Below, one piece after another: positions 43,628-52,880 of a DNA stretch of 64,000 nt. Below the pieces are notes generated by a model, which did no database searches, was not told the DNA's origin, and was given only the letters and a program-made list of their open reading frames with translations. This stretch comes from CAIWHR01 sp963726765 (GTDB lineage: Bacteria > Pseudomonadota > Gammaproteobacteria > Burkholderiales > Casimicrobiaceae): contig CAVSDH010000014.1 in NCBI GenBank assembly GCA_963726765.1, positions 1 to 64,000 of the forward strand. The letters are read 5' to 3'. The stretch's first letter is position 1; every line of letters begins with the position of its first letter. The translations under genes were made by a program, and so were the position numbers.

Positions 43628-44982
43628 AGATCTTCGCCGACGCCGCGCTGTTGCCCGACGGCTGGTCGAATGACGTGCTGATCGACGTCGACGATGGCGG
43701 ATGCATCGCGAGCGTGTCGGCAAACGCGGAGCCGGGCGACGCCGAGCGGGTTGCAGGTCCGCTCGTTGCCGGCATGCCGAATCTCCACTCGCACGCGTTT
43801 CAGCGCGTGCTCGCCGGTCGCACCGGCAAGGGCAATGCGACCGGCGACAGCTTCTGGACCTGGCGGCAGGCGATGTATGCCTTTGTCGACCGCGTCGACG
43901 CGGATGACTTCGAGGCGATCGCCGCGCAGGCGTATGTGGAGATGCTGAAGGCCGGGTACACGGCGGTTGCCGAGTTCCATTACGTGCATCACGATCCGGC
44001 GGGCCGCCCGTACGCCGACCCGGCGGAACTCGCGCGCCGCGTTGTCGCGGCCGCCGCCGACGCCGGCATTGCGCTGACGTTGCTGCCGGTGTTCTACGCG
44101 CACGCCGGATTCGGGGGAGCGCTGCCGACGGCGGGGCAGCGCAGGTTTGTGCACACCGTCGACTCGTACGCGAGTCTGGTCGCCCTCCTCGCGCGAGACG
44201 CGAGCGCGCGGCACTACACGCTGGGCGTCGCGCCGCACAGCCTGCGCGCCGTCGAACCCGACGAGCTCGCCGTGGTTGTCGCGCTCCTCGGAGGCCGTGC
44301 GCCGGTCCACATCCACGCGGCGGAGCAGGTGCGCGAAGTCGCCGACTGCGTTGCCTGGTCAGGGGCGCGGCCGGTCGAGTGGCTGCTCGAGCACGCCGGC
44401 GTCGACGGCCGCTGGTGCGTGGTTCATGCGACGCATATGTCGGCAGAGGAGACCGCGCGGCTCGCGGCCTCCGGCGCGATCGCCGGGTTGGCGCCGACCA
44501 CCGAGGCCGATCTCGGCGACGGCACCTTCCCCGCGCGGTCCTTCATCGGCGCGGGCGGCGCATTCGGCGTCGGCAGCGATTCGAACACGATCGTCGATCC
44601 GTTCGCCGAGCTGCGGCAGCTCGAATGGTCGCAGCGCCTCGCGTTCCTGGAGCGAAACGTGCTCGCGGGCGATGGAGTGCCGGTCGGACAAAGGCTTTAT
44701 GCGAAGGCCGCACGCGGAGGGGCCGCAGCGCTGGCGCGGAACGCCGGCGCGATTGCGCCGGGAAAGCAGGCCGATTTCGTGGTGCTGGACCGCGACGATC
44801 CCGCGCTCGCGGAGGCGCCGCGCGACGCCGTCATCGATGCCGCCATCTTCGGGCCGTGCCGGCGCCCGGTACGCGACGTGATGGTCGCCGGACGATGGAA
44901 GGTCCGCGCGGGACGGCATCCGCGCGAGGACCAGGTCCACGCGCGCTATCGCGCCGCGATTGCGGGCCTTATGCCGAACTGA
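43624..44982 (+). CDS. hutF: formimidoylglutamate deiminase
   Basis: HutF converts N-formimidoyl-L-glutamate to N-formyl-L-glutamate and ammonia in the five-step histidine pathway. The 452 residues match the family. It is an amidohydrolase: the metal motif NLHSHAFQR lies at about residues 53-61, AEFHYVHHDPAG near 115-126, HIHAAEQ near 226-232, HATHM near 262-266 and GSDSNTIVDPFAELR near 316-330. hutI begins eight bases after its stop. Confidence 0.95.
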   Translation: MKIFADAALLPDGWSNDVLIDVDDGGCIASVSANAEPGDAERVAGPLVAGMPNLHSHAFQRVLAGRTGKGNATGDSFWTWRQAMYAFVDRVDADDFEAIAAQAYVEMLKAGYTAVAEFHYVHHDPAGRPYADPAELARRVVAAAADAGIALTLLPVFYAHAGFGGALPTAGQRRFVHTVDSYASLVALLARDASARHYTLGVAPHSLRAVEPDELAVVVALLGGRAPVHIHAAEQVREVADCVAWSGARPVEWLLEHAGVDGRWCVVHATHMSAEETARLAASGAIAGLAPTTEADLGDGTFPARSFIGAGGAFGVGSDSNTIVDPFAELRQLEWSQRLAFLERNVLAGDGVPVGQRLYAKAARGGAAALARNAGAIAPGKQADFVVLDRDDPALAEAPRDAVIDAAIFGPCRRPVRDVMVAGRWKVRAGRHPREDQVHARYRAAIAGLMPN

Positions 44983-44990
44983 CCGTCGGT

Positions 44991-46220
44991 ATGAGCACGA
45001 CCTTCGACCTCGTCGTCACCAACGCGCATCTCGCGACGATGGCGGGGACTTCACCGTACGGCGCGATCGTCGACGGCGCCATCGGCATCAGACGCGACCG
45101 CATCGCCTGGGCAGGCGCGGCGCGCGAGCTGCCGCGCGATCTGCGCAGCGCGAAATCCGTCGACGCAGGTGGCCGCTGGGTCTCGCCGGGCCTCGTCGAC
45201 TGCCACACGCATCTCGTCTACGCAGGGAATCGCGCGGAGGAGTTCGAGGCGCGGCCGGGAGGCGCGACGTACGCGGAGATCGCGCAGGCGGGCGGCGGCA
45301 TCGCGTCGACGGTCCGGGCGACGCGCGCGTCGTCGACGGACGCGCTCGTGGCGCAGAGCAGGCCGCGACTCGCCGCGCTCGTTGCGGAAGGCGTGACGAC
45401 GATCGAGATCAAGTCGGGCTACGGTCTCGATCTCGCGAATGAACGCAAGATGCTGGCGGCTGCGCGCGCGCTTGCGGCGGAAATGAATGTCGACGTTCGC
45501 ACGACACTACTCGCGGCGCATGCCGTGCCGCCCGAATACGCAGGCGACGCGGACGGGTACGTCGATCTCGTTTGCGGCGCGCTGATTCCTGCGGCGGCGC
45601 GCGAAGGACTTGCCGACGCCGTGGACGCCTTCTGCGAGGGAATCGCGTTCTCGCCAGCGCAGACGCGACGCGTCTTCGAAGCCGCACGCGCGCTCCGCAT
45701 CCCGATCAAGCTGCATGCGGATCAGTTGTCGGACACGGGCGGCGCGGCGCTGGCCGCGGAGTTCGACGCGCTGTCGGCGGATCATCTCGAGTACACCAAT
45801 GAGGCCGGTGTCGCCGCCATGGCGCGCGCGGGCACCGTCGCGGTGCTGTTGCCGGGCGCCTTTCACGTGCTGCGCGAAACGCGCGTGCCACCCATCGCCG
45901 CGCTGCGCGCGCATGGCGTGCCGATGGCCGTCGCGACCGACTGCAATCCGGGCACCTCTCCCGTCGTCTCGCTCGTGCTCATGCTCAACTTCGCGTGCAC
46001 GCTGTTCGGGCTGACGCCCGAGGAAGCCCTTGCCGGCGCGACGAAGCACGCGGCCCGGGCCCTGGGCCTCTCCGATCGCGGGACCATCGCCGTCGGCCAG
46101 CGCGCGGACCTTGCACTCTGGGACATAGAGTCCCCCGCCGAACTGGCCTACGTGATCGGAGGCAATCGTTGTCGCGGTGTCGTCCGCGCAGGCGTCGTCG
46201 CGCACTGGGCGGGCCTGTGA
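44991..46220 (+). CDS. hutI: imidazolonepropionase
   Basis: HutI hydrolyses 4-imidazolone-5-propionate to formimidoylglutamate. The ATG at 44991 gives 409 residues. The zinc motif is DCHTHLVYAG (about residues 67-76), followed by the substrate segment NRAEEFEARPGGATYAEI, KSGYGLD, KLHADQLSDTGG and ATDCNPGTSP, all typical of the family. The stop overlaps the GTG start of hutG (GTGA), so translation is coupled. Confidence 0.96.
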   Translation: MSTTFDLVVTNAHLATMAGTSPYGAIVDGAIGIRRDRIAWAGAARELPRDLRSAKSVDAGGRWVSPGLVDCHTHLVYAGNRAEEFEARPGGATYAEIAQAGGGIASTVRATRASSTDALVAQSRPRLAALVAEGVTTIEIKSGYGLDLANERKMLAAARALAAEMNVDVRTTLLAAHAVPPEYAGDADGYVDLVCGALIPAAAREGLADAVDAFCEGIAFSPAQTRRVFEAARALRIPIKLHADQLSDTGGAALAAEFDALSADHLEYTNEAGVAAMARAGTVAVLLPGAFHVLRETRVPPIAALRAHGVPMAVATDCNPGTSPVVSLVLMLNFACTLFGLTPEEALAGATKHAARALGLSDRGTIAVGQRADLALWDIESPAELAYVIGGNRCRGVVRAGVVAHWAGL

Positions 46221-47015
46221 ATCTTTGCGAAATCTCGCGCGGCGATTCTCCGCTGGTCATCGACATCCCGCACGCCGGGACCTACGTGCCTCCCGAGCTC
46301 GCGGCGAGGTTTGCGCCGGCATCACTCCAGCTGCCCGACACCGACTGGCACGTCGAGAAGCTCTACGCATTCGCGCCGGGCGCCGGTGCCACGCTCGTCG
46401 TCGCGACGCATTCCCGCTACGTCGTCGACCTCAACCGGGACCCGACGGGCGCGTCTCTCTATCCGGGCGCCGACGTGACGGAATTGTGCCCGACGCGGAC
46501 GTTCGGGAACGAGCCGATCTGGGATGAAGGCCAGGCTCCCGACGCGCCCGAGATCGTTGCCCGGCGCGCGCGGTATTTCACGCCCTACCACGAGCAATTG
46601 GCGGCTGAGATCGGCCGCGTGCGCGCGCGTCACGGCCACGCGGTGCTTCTCGACGGTCACTCGATCCGCGCCAACGTGCCCCGCTTCTTCGAGGGTCGCC
46701 TGCCCGACCTGAATCTGGGCACTGCGAACGGCGCGAGCTGCGCGCCCGGGGTTGGTTTCGTCGCCAACGAGATGCTTCGCTCCGACACGGAGTTGTCGCA
46801 CATCGTCAATGGCCGCTTCAAGGGCGGTTACGTGACGCGTCACTATGGCAGGCCCGCGCAGGGCGTGCACGCATTGCAGCTCGAAATCGCGCAGGCCTGC
46901 TACATGGACGAAGCGCCGCCCTATCGATGGGACGCCGCACGTGCGGAAAGGCTCCGCAGCGGTGCTGCGGCGTCTGGTCGATGCGCTGCTTCGGTGGCGG
47001 CAGGAAGGCGCATGA
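46217..47015 (+). CDS. hutG: N-formylglutamate deformylase (one-base insertion at about 46961)
   Basis: HutG releases formate and glutamate as the last step of the HutF route. The GTG start at 46217 overlaps the hutI stop. DIPHAGTYVPPELAARF (about residues 16-32), DTDWHVEKLY, VDLNRDPTGASLYPG and DGHSIRANVPRFF are family motifs. The frame breaks at about 46961: without one G after CGC AGC the protein ends SVLRRLVDALLRWRQEGA at TGA 47013-47015, giving the normal 265 residues. As printed it would run on with unrelated basic sequence to 47083. Confidence 0.92.
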
Positions 47016-47079
47016 GCGCGCCGGGCGGGCAATACCGACGGCGGGCCGCGGTGGAATGCTTCGGCCGCAGGATGACCGC

Positions 47080-47391
47080 GTGATCCGCTTCTACACCGCG
47101 AGACACCGCTTCGATGCCTACCTGCTGGCCGACCGGCTGAACCAGGCGGGGATCCGCGCGCACGTCTTCAACGAGCACGCGTCGAGCATCGTCGGCGACG
47201 TGCCGCCGGAAATCGGCCAGCCGCAGGTCTGGCTCGAGCGGGAGCAGGATCGCGAGCGCGCGTCGGTCCTGCTGTCGCGCATCGAAGCCGGTGCGGAAGC
47301 GAACGACGTCAGGCGCTGCGGGACATGCGGGGAAGAGTCTCCGGCGACGTTCGATCTGTGCTGGAACTGCGGACACGGACTCCAGGCGTGA
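47080..47391 (+). CDS. DUF2007-type protein with C-terminal zinc ribbon
   Basis: I chose the GTG at 47080 (VIRFYTARHRFDAYLLADRL, 103 residues) because the family starts just there and AGGA lies upstream; an ATG at 47056 would add eight residues. The N-terminal part is a DUF2007 (putative signal transducing) domain, HVFNEHASSIVGDVPPEIGQPQVW being typical. The C-terminus holds CGTC ... CWNC, a likely zinc ribbon. Function is unknown. It lies 64 bases after hutG but has no evident link to histidine use. Confidence 0.8.
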   Translation: MIRFYTARHRFDAYLLADRLNQAGIRAHVFNEHASSIVGDVPPEIGQPQVWLEREQDRERASVLLSRIEAGAEANDVRRCGTCGEESPATFDLCWNCGHGLQA

Positions 47392-47435
47392 TCGAATCGG
47401 ATGTGCGCCACAATGAAATCGTGCGAACGTGCCGC

Positions 47436-48831
47436 CTACGAGGGCAGGACGCCGACCAGGAAGCGCGTGGTGGCATCGGCCGTGGCGTGCGCCGACTTGA
47501 TGCAGTCTCCGACGGACACGCCGCCGCGGTAGCTCGCACAGAAGAACAGCCCCGCGACGGGCCCGCTCCGCGTCCTCGAGCGGCCGCACGCGATCGGCAT
47601 GGCCCAGGTTGTACTGCGGGATCGCGTGAGTCCAGCGCGTGATGTCGATCCACACGGGAGGGCTCGTGGCGCCGACGAGCGCACTGAGTTCTTCGTGCAC
47701 CAGCGTGCCGAGCGCGCCATCGGGCTGCGCCGCCAACGCGGGATTGCGCATCCCGCCGACGAACGTCGTCAGCAGCACGATGCTGTCGGGCGCGCGGCCC
47801 GGAAACATGCTGCTCGAGAACAGCGATCCCAGAATGCGCCGCGATTCTCTTTTCGGCACGAGAAAGCCGAACCCTTCGAGCGAGTGCTCGATGTCGACAC
47901 GCCGGTAGGCCGTCGCCGCGCTCGCAACGCCGGCGTAATCGATGGCGTTGAGGCCCTTCGACGCCGCCGGCCAGAGCTCGCGCACGAGCTTCGCCGCCTC
48001 GTGCGCGGGCACCGCGAGCACCACGGAGCGCGCACGGCGAACCACCGGCTCGCTGCCGCGCGCGCCGGCGACCGTCCAGGTGCCGTCGCGGCCCTGCTCG
48101 ATGCGCCGCACGTTGACGCCGGTCTCGATGCGGCCGACGACGGCAGCCAGTGCGTCGGTCAGCGCCTGCATGCCTCCGCGGAATGAGAAGCTGCCCGCCG
48201 TGTTCTTGGGCTTTTCGGCCGTTCTCTTGCGCTCGCGCGCGCCCATGATCTGCCCTTTGATCAGGCTGCCGTACTTTTGCTCGAGCGCGTGCAGGCGCGG
48301 AAACGCGGCAGGCACGGAGATGCGCTCCGGGTCACCTGCATAGACGCCGGACACGAAGGGATCGATGGCGTAATCGAGAAATTCGTCGCCGAGCCGTCGG
48401 CGCACGAAGGCGGCGATCGACTCCTCGACGCCGGCGGGCGAGGGCGGGATGAAGATCTCGCGGAACAGCCTGCGCTTTGCGGTGAACGAGAACGCCGTGG
48501 TCGTGACAAATGCAAGCGGCGAGGTCGGCAGCGCGACGAGCTTCCCGTCGCGGACGATGAATCGCGTCGCGGCGACCGCGGAGGCGTCCAGTCGTTCGCC
48601 GCGGATGCCGAGTTCGTCGATCACGTCGTTGATGAGCGGGGACGAATCGAGCGTGCTGTTCGGTCCGCGCTCCACCAGCGCGCCATTGCGGTGACGCGTG
48701 CCGATGACGCCGCCGGCGCGCGTTGCCGCCTCCAGAATCTCGACGGTCGCGCCACGCTTCTTGAGCTTGAATGCCGTCGTGAGCCCGGAAATCCCGGCTC
48801 CGATGACGAGCACGTCGACGTCGGCGGGCAT
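47436..48831 (-). CDS. hemY: oxygen-dependent protoporphyrinogen oxidase (one-base insertion at about 47568)
   Basis: This FAD enzyme oxidises protoporphyrinogen IX to protoporphyrin IX, the step before ferrochelatase. DVLVIGAGISGLTTAFKLKKRG (about residues 5-26) is the dinucleotide motif, then LVERGPNSTLDSSP and DYAIDPFVSGVYAGDPERISVPAAFPRL. The ATG at 48831 has GGAG at better spacing than the ATG at 48837. Near 47568 an extra base separates NLGHADRVRPLEDA from SGPVAGLFFCASYRGGVSVGDC. Joined, it has 464 residues, the usual length. It follows the cytochrome genes and could add heme supply to that operon. Gene names hemG and hemY are both used for this class. Confidence 0.92.
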
Positions 48832-48846
48832 GCGCATTTTCTCCGG

Positions 48847-49581
48847 TCATTCCGCCGGGGCGGAAACCTGCGATGGTCGAGGCGCCGGAATGCGCTCTTC
48901 GGTACGCGCTATCGCGGCCACAAGTTCGCGGCGCTCGCGCGAGTCCTCCGTGAATCGTGCGAGCAGCGCTTTCCAGAAGCGCGACGCCGACGCGTAATCG
49001 CCCGCTTCGAACGCCGCGTTGCCGGCCATTTCCAGCGCCTTCTTGTGCGCAGGATCCATTGTCAGGGCGCGCAACACGAGCTCCCGCGGCCTGCCGGCCA
49101 GCGATCCGCCCTGCGCCATGCCGAGCGCGTCGGCAAATTCGCACCAGATGCCGGGATCTCCCGCGACCTTCGGGCTCGACGCAAGCGCGCGCTCGTAGGC
49201 TTCGGCGGCATCGGCGTAGCGGTTGGCGTCGAGGTCCATTCGCGCGAGCAGCACCCACGCGCGGCCGTCGCGCGGGTTGGTCTCGACATGCCGCGCGAGT
49301 TCGGCGCGACCGGACGCCTTCGCCGTAGCGCTCGACGGGTAGGTTTCGGTGGGGGAGGGGACGCCGGAGAATTCGAGAATTCCAATGGCCATGCACGCTA
49401 CCCCGGCGACGGCCGCCGCAAGGGTAGTGGCGACTGCAGGCCATGTCGCGGCGCCCGATGTGCCGTGTGCCTGCGCCCTCGCCCGGCCGCGCCGCATGAA
49501 GACGCGAGGCAGCGCGAATGCGACTGCGGCGATCGTCGCGGCGATCGCGGCGTATGGCAACCAGGAGGTCGGAGACGTCAC
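48847..49581 (-). CDS. CcmI/NrfG-like TPR protein
   Basis: The 244-residue protein has two hydrophobic helices (about residues 8-28 and 46-68) and a periplasmic part with TPR repeats (RAWVLLARMDLDANRYADAAEAYERAL, then KKALEMAGNAAFEAGDYASASRFWKALL). This is the architecture of CcmI and NrfG, which hold apocytochromes for heme ligation. A complete ccmI lies further upstream in the same operon, so this is a second copy-type factor. It directly follows an octaheme cytochrome with a CXXCK heme site, the kind of site for which E. coli needs NrfEFG. A role for that site is my inference. Confidence 0.8.
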   Translation of the reverse strand: MTSPTSWLPYAAIAATIAAVAFALPRVFMRRGRARAQAHGTSGAATWPAVATTLAAAVAGVACMAIGILEFSGVPSPTETYPSSATAKASGRAELARHVETNPRDGRAWVLLARMDLDANRYADAAEAYERALASSPKVAGDPGIWCEFADALGMAQGGSLAGRPRELVLRALTMDPAHKKALEMAGNAAFEAGDYASASRFWKALLARFTEDSRERRELVAAIARTEERIPAPRPSQVSAPAE

Positions 49582-49673
49582 GGGAACCCTGCGTGTCTGA
49601 AGACGATTTGCGGCGGACCGATGCCACGCGGTCGGCCCGCACCGATCGAATTATCGCTGCAGGGCGACCAAAA

Positions 49674-49695
49674 GGCGAGGCGCCGGAACCGGCGC
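49674..49695 (-). terminator. weak hairpin downstream of the octaheme cytochrome
   Basis: GCGCCGG (49680-49686) and CCGGCGC (49689-49695) form a perfect repeat with a two-base centre. On the minus strand a CGCCTTTTGG stretch follows. It may reduce read-through into the TPR and oxidase genes. The rest of the 129-base gap shows nothing recognisable. Confidence 0.3.
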
Positions 49696-49710
49696 GGAAC
49701 GGCGCGCCCG

Positions 49711-51411
49711 CTACTTGGACGCGGCGGCAGGCACCGGCGCCGCAGGCGATGCTCCCGACGGCGCCTGCTTTGCCTTGATTGCGTCATCGAGAATCCTGAG
49801 GCCGTCCTGCGATGCCGCCACGGATCTCGCGAGCGATTCCTTCGCGAGGTCGAGGTTGTGGAACGAAGCTCCGTTGGCGGCGGTCCACCATTCCCAGTTG
49901 GCATGCGCGTCGCCGTGCTTCGCCCGCGCTGCCTTCAGCGCGTCCTCGCCGACGCCCGCCTGCTGCGCCGGTCCGAACTTCGCGATCAGCTGCATCAGCC
50001 AGAACTCGGCATTGCGCACCTTGCCCTGATAGTGCGACGCCATGGATTCGATCACGTACCTCGCCTGCGTCTCGGTCCACTCGTGGTGGCACTGGAGGCA
50101 GGTTTCCTTGATGTAGTTCTTCGGATTGGTCTGCCAGTGCGACGTGTAGAACTTGCCGGTCTTCGGATCCTTGACCCTCGGCATGTGGCACGCCGTGCAG
50201 TCGACGCCGGCCTTTTCGTGCTTCGAACCGTAGTACGTCTCGACGTCCGGATGCTGTGCCTTCCACAGCGCGGCACCGGTGAACTGGTTGCGGAAGTCGC
50301 GGAACTGGATGCTGTCGTACACCTTCAGGATATCGGCCGGTCCGACGAACGGAAAGAAGTTGGTCCGCCTGTCGGCCATGGTGATCGCCTCACCGGTGAT
50401 CGGGTTGAATCCCGGATTGCAGTTGTATTCGACGTGGCATTGCCCGCACTGGAGCTTGCCGTCGTAACGCTCGAGCATGCCGATCTTGCGCGGGAATCCG
50501 CGCAGGCCCACGTCGACGACGTCGACTTTCGTCTTGCGGATGTCCTGCGAATAGAGCGTCGGAAATTCGGTGCGCGTCACGACGTCGATCAGCGCGTCGC
50601 GAACGATCCGCGGCCTGGCGGCGTGCGGGTCGTGGCAGAAGATGCAGTTCAACGCATGTCTCGACGCTTTCGCGAGCTCCACGACCTTCGACGTGCGGCT
50701 CCATTTCGCATTCGGCGACGGATCGCCCATGTACGCCCATTCGAGGATGTGGTCCTGCGTCTTGCACGACAGGCACACCGGGTTCGCCGCGGCGGCGGTG
50801 CCTGGCCTGAACATCTTCTGGTCGGCGTTGTCGGGATCCTGGTCGACCACCACGTCCATCACGTTGAAGTCGCCGCTCCCTGCGAGATAGCGCCAGCCGT
50901 CCTTCGTGGCGAAACGGCCGCCGAACGCGCGGTCGACGACGAACTGGTCGAGCAGGGCGAAAGTGTGCGAACGCGGGAGATTGTGCTCGCGCGTGAAGCC
51001 GTGCGGCGTCATCAGCATGTCGTAGGCCGGGTCCGGCGCCGGGCCGGTCATCTGCTTCTTCTCGAAGCGCGCGGTGCGGCGCCAGTCCATCTGCGCGTAC
51101 GACTGGTACTGGTTCTGGTGGCAGCCGCCGCAGGTGGCGAGGTCGGTTTTCGTGACCGGCCGCTTCGTCGGGTCGGACAGGTGCCGGGCAGTGCCCTCGT
51201 GACAGGCATCGCAGCCGACGGCCTTGTGCTTGCCCGCGACCCGCAGCTCCTTGATCGGCGTGTGGCACGCCACGCACGCCGAGGCGTCGAAGGCGGCCGC
51301 CATTGCCGTTGTAACCTTGGCTGGGGGTGCGGCGATCGGTGCCGCGGCAGCGGCGAACGCCGCAAGCGCCACGACGACGACCACGCCCGCGCGCAGGATG
51401 ACTTTGCGCAT
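49711..51411 (-). CDS. octaheme cytochrome c, nitrite reductase type (CXXCK active-site heme)
   Basis: The ATG at 51411 (GGGGA upstream) gives a 566-residue exported protein with signal peptide MRKVILRAGVVVVVALAAF. Eight heme motifs are present: CVACH 46-50, CDACH 67-71, CGGCH 94-98, CLSCK 213-217, CIFCH 256-260, CGQCH 322-326, CTACH 405-409 and CLQCH 438-442. The fourth carries lysine instead of histidine, the mark of the NrfA/octaheme reductase catalytic heme. CHVEYNC places a Tyr and a Cys two apart (329, 331), as in the octaheme nitrite reductase (ONR) of Thioalkalivibrio, where they are cross-linked. It would reduce nitrite (and perhaps sulfite or hydroxylamine) to ammonia in the periplasm. 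It follows ccmI in the same direction. Confidence 0.9.
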   Translation of the reverse strand: MRKVILRAGVVVVVALAAFAAAAAPIAAPPAKVTTAMAAAFDASACVACHTPIKELRVAGKHKAVGCDACHEGTARHLSDPTKRPVTKTDLATCGGCHQNQYQSYAQMDWRRTARFEKKQMTGPAPDPAYDMLMTPHGFTREHNLPRSHTFALLDQFVVDRAFGGRFATKDGWRYLAGSGDFNVMDVVVDQDPDNADQKMFRPGTAAAANPVCLSCKTQDHILEWAYMGDPSPNAKWSRTSKVVELAKASRHALNCIFCHDPHAARPRIVRDALIDVVTRTEFPTLYSQDIRKTKVDVVDVGLRGFPRKIGMLERYDGKLQCGQCHVEYNCNPGFNPITGEAITMADRRTNFFPFVGPADILKVYDSIQFRDFRNQFTGAALWKAQHPDVETYYGSKHEKAGVDCTACHMPRVKDPKTGKFYTSHWQTNPKNYIKETCLQCHHEWTETQARYVIESMASHYQGKVRNAEFWLMQLIAKFGPAQQAGVGEDALKAARAKHGDAHANWEWWTAANGASFHNLDLAKESLARSVAASQDGLRILDDAIKAKQAPSGASPAAPVPAAASK

Positions 51412-51563
51412 GATCGATTCCCCGACGATCGGCCCCGGTTCCGCATCGAAAGCGGGTGCCGCTGCGATCATGCTGCCCGACAACCCGGGGGACCGCGTTG
51501 ACGTACGTCAAGCGCGTCGGCAGGGCGGGGCGAAGTGCGCCAACGCCGCAGGGGCGAACGACG

Positions 51564-52880
51564 TCAGGGAACCGTGCGCTCGATGACGATGGTCATGCCG
51601 CGGGTACCCACCTTGACCGGGGCCGAGAGGCCCTCCAGGTCGCCGCTCTGCGGGACGGCCTGACCGCTGCGCGACACGCGCGCGCCCACGACCACGTCGG
51701 CGAAATTGGCCAGCGACATGTTGGGCGCCATCGCCATCGAGTCGTCGAGCGTGAACGTGATCGGAAGGTCGCGGACCTGTTTTCGCAGGATCGCGAGCGG
51801 CATCTTCGGTCCCTGCGCGGCGCGCGCGAAGACGAAGACGACGTCGTCAGGCGAAGCCTTCGCGGCGAGCGCGGGCGACAACTTTACTGTTCCGGCGACC
51901 GCGCTGACCGACGCGGCAGCGGACGGCGCAGCGGCCGGTCCGCGCGCCTCTGGCGGTGCGGTCGATGCGGCCGGCGCTTTGGCAATCGCGGCAGGCGCCG
52001 CCGCCGGCGTGCCGGGTTTGAGCCCGCCCAGCTCGCGCGCCTCCGCGATGCTGGAATCGATCGACTGCCCGATCGGCGACGCCGGAGGTATCGTGGCTTT
52101 CGCTTTTTCCCAATAGGCAGCCGCCTGCGCGTAGTCCTTGCGATCGAATGCGGCCGTTCCCGCAAGCGCCAGCGCCTTCCATTGCGTGGGATCGGCCTTG
52201 AGCGCTCGGTCGACCAGCTCCAGCGGCTTGCCCTGGAGCGTTCCGCCCTGCGCCGCGCCAAGCGCATCGGCGTAATCGGCGAGCAGCTCGGCGTCCTGCG
52301 GCAGGAGGGCCGAGGCGCGTTCGAACGCGCGCGCGGCCTCGGGATACCGGTTGAGCGAGTAGTACGTGCGCGCCAGCATCTGCCACCCGTCGGCGTTTCC
52401 CGGTTCCTTCTCGAGCTTCGCCGAAAGATCCGCGGCCATCCTCGCGACCTGCTCGGGCGTCACTTCGTGGGGCGCGTTCTGCGTGCCGTCGGGCGCCGGT
52501 CCGCGCGCAGCAAGCGACGTGAACGCTTCGAAGTTGCCGAGCGCCACGTAGATCAGCATGGCGGCGATCGGGAGCGCGCCGGCGACGATGGCAGCCGTCC
52601 ATGCGCCGGCAGCATGCGCTGCCGATGCGGACCCCGGGATCGCCGTCGATTCCTCGAGCACGCGCTGCTCGAGTTCGCGGCGCGACTGCTCGTATTGCGC
52701 GTGCGAGATGGTTCCGTTGGCGGCGTCGACCGCGAGTTCGGCCAGCTGGTCGCGCATGATCGCGACGTTCGAGGCTTCGCGCGCGATGCCCGCTCCGGTT
52801 GCGCCGCGCAGCAGGGGCACCAGGACCCACGCGAGGGCGGCGGCCACCATGAGAGCGGCGATGCTGACGAATGCGATCAC
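51564..52880 (-). CDS. ccmI: cytochrome c biogenesis protein CcmI (CycH type)
   Basis: CcmI passes apocytochrome c to the heme ligation complex CcmFH. The 438-residue protein has two N-terminal membrane helices (residues 1-24 and about 92-115) with the ISHAQYEQSRRELEQRVLEE loop between them. TPR repeats run at about residues 150-270 (GWQMLARTYYSLNRYPEAARAFERA), followed by an Ala/Pro linker and a beta-rich C-terminal domain (VKLSPALAAKASPDDVVFVFARA). Its start overlaps the ccmH stop by four bases. Confidence 0.93.
   Translation of the reverse strand: MIAFVSIAALMVAAALAWVLVPLLRGATGAGIAREASNVAIMRDQLAELAVDAANGTISHAQYEQSRRELEQRVLEESTAIPGSASAAHAAGAWTAAIVAGALPIAAMLIYVALGNFEAFTSLAARGPAPDGTQNAPHEVTPEQVARMAADLSAKLEKEPGNADGWQMLARTYYSLNRYPEAARAFERASALLPQDAELLADYADALGAAQGGTLQGKPLELVDRALKADPTQWKALALAGTAAFDRKDYAQAAAYWEKAKATIPPASPIGQSIDSSIAEARELGGLKPGTPAAAPAAIAKAPAASTAPPEARGPAAAPSAAASVSAVAGTVKLSPALAAKASPDDVVFVFARAAQGPKMPLAILRKQVRDLPITFTLDDSMAMAPNMSLANFADVVVGARVSRSGQAVPQSGDLEGLSAPVKVGTRGMTIVIERTVP

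Noticed and set aside
46962..47083. Extended basic C-terminus of HutG as printed
   Set aside because: Deleting one base gives the normal HutG ending at 47015; the longer tail has no family resemblance.
48277..51501. Long plus-strand open frame opposite hemY, the TPR protein and the octaheme cytochrome
   Set aside because: The minus strand has eight heme motifs, FAD motifs and TPRs in frame; the plus frame has none and is arginine-rich shadow sequence.
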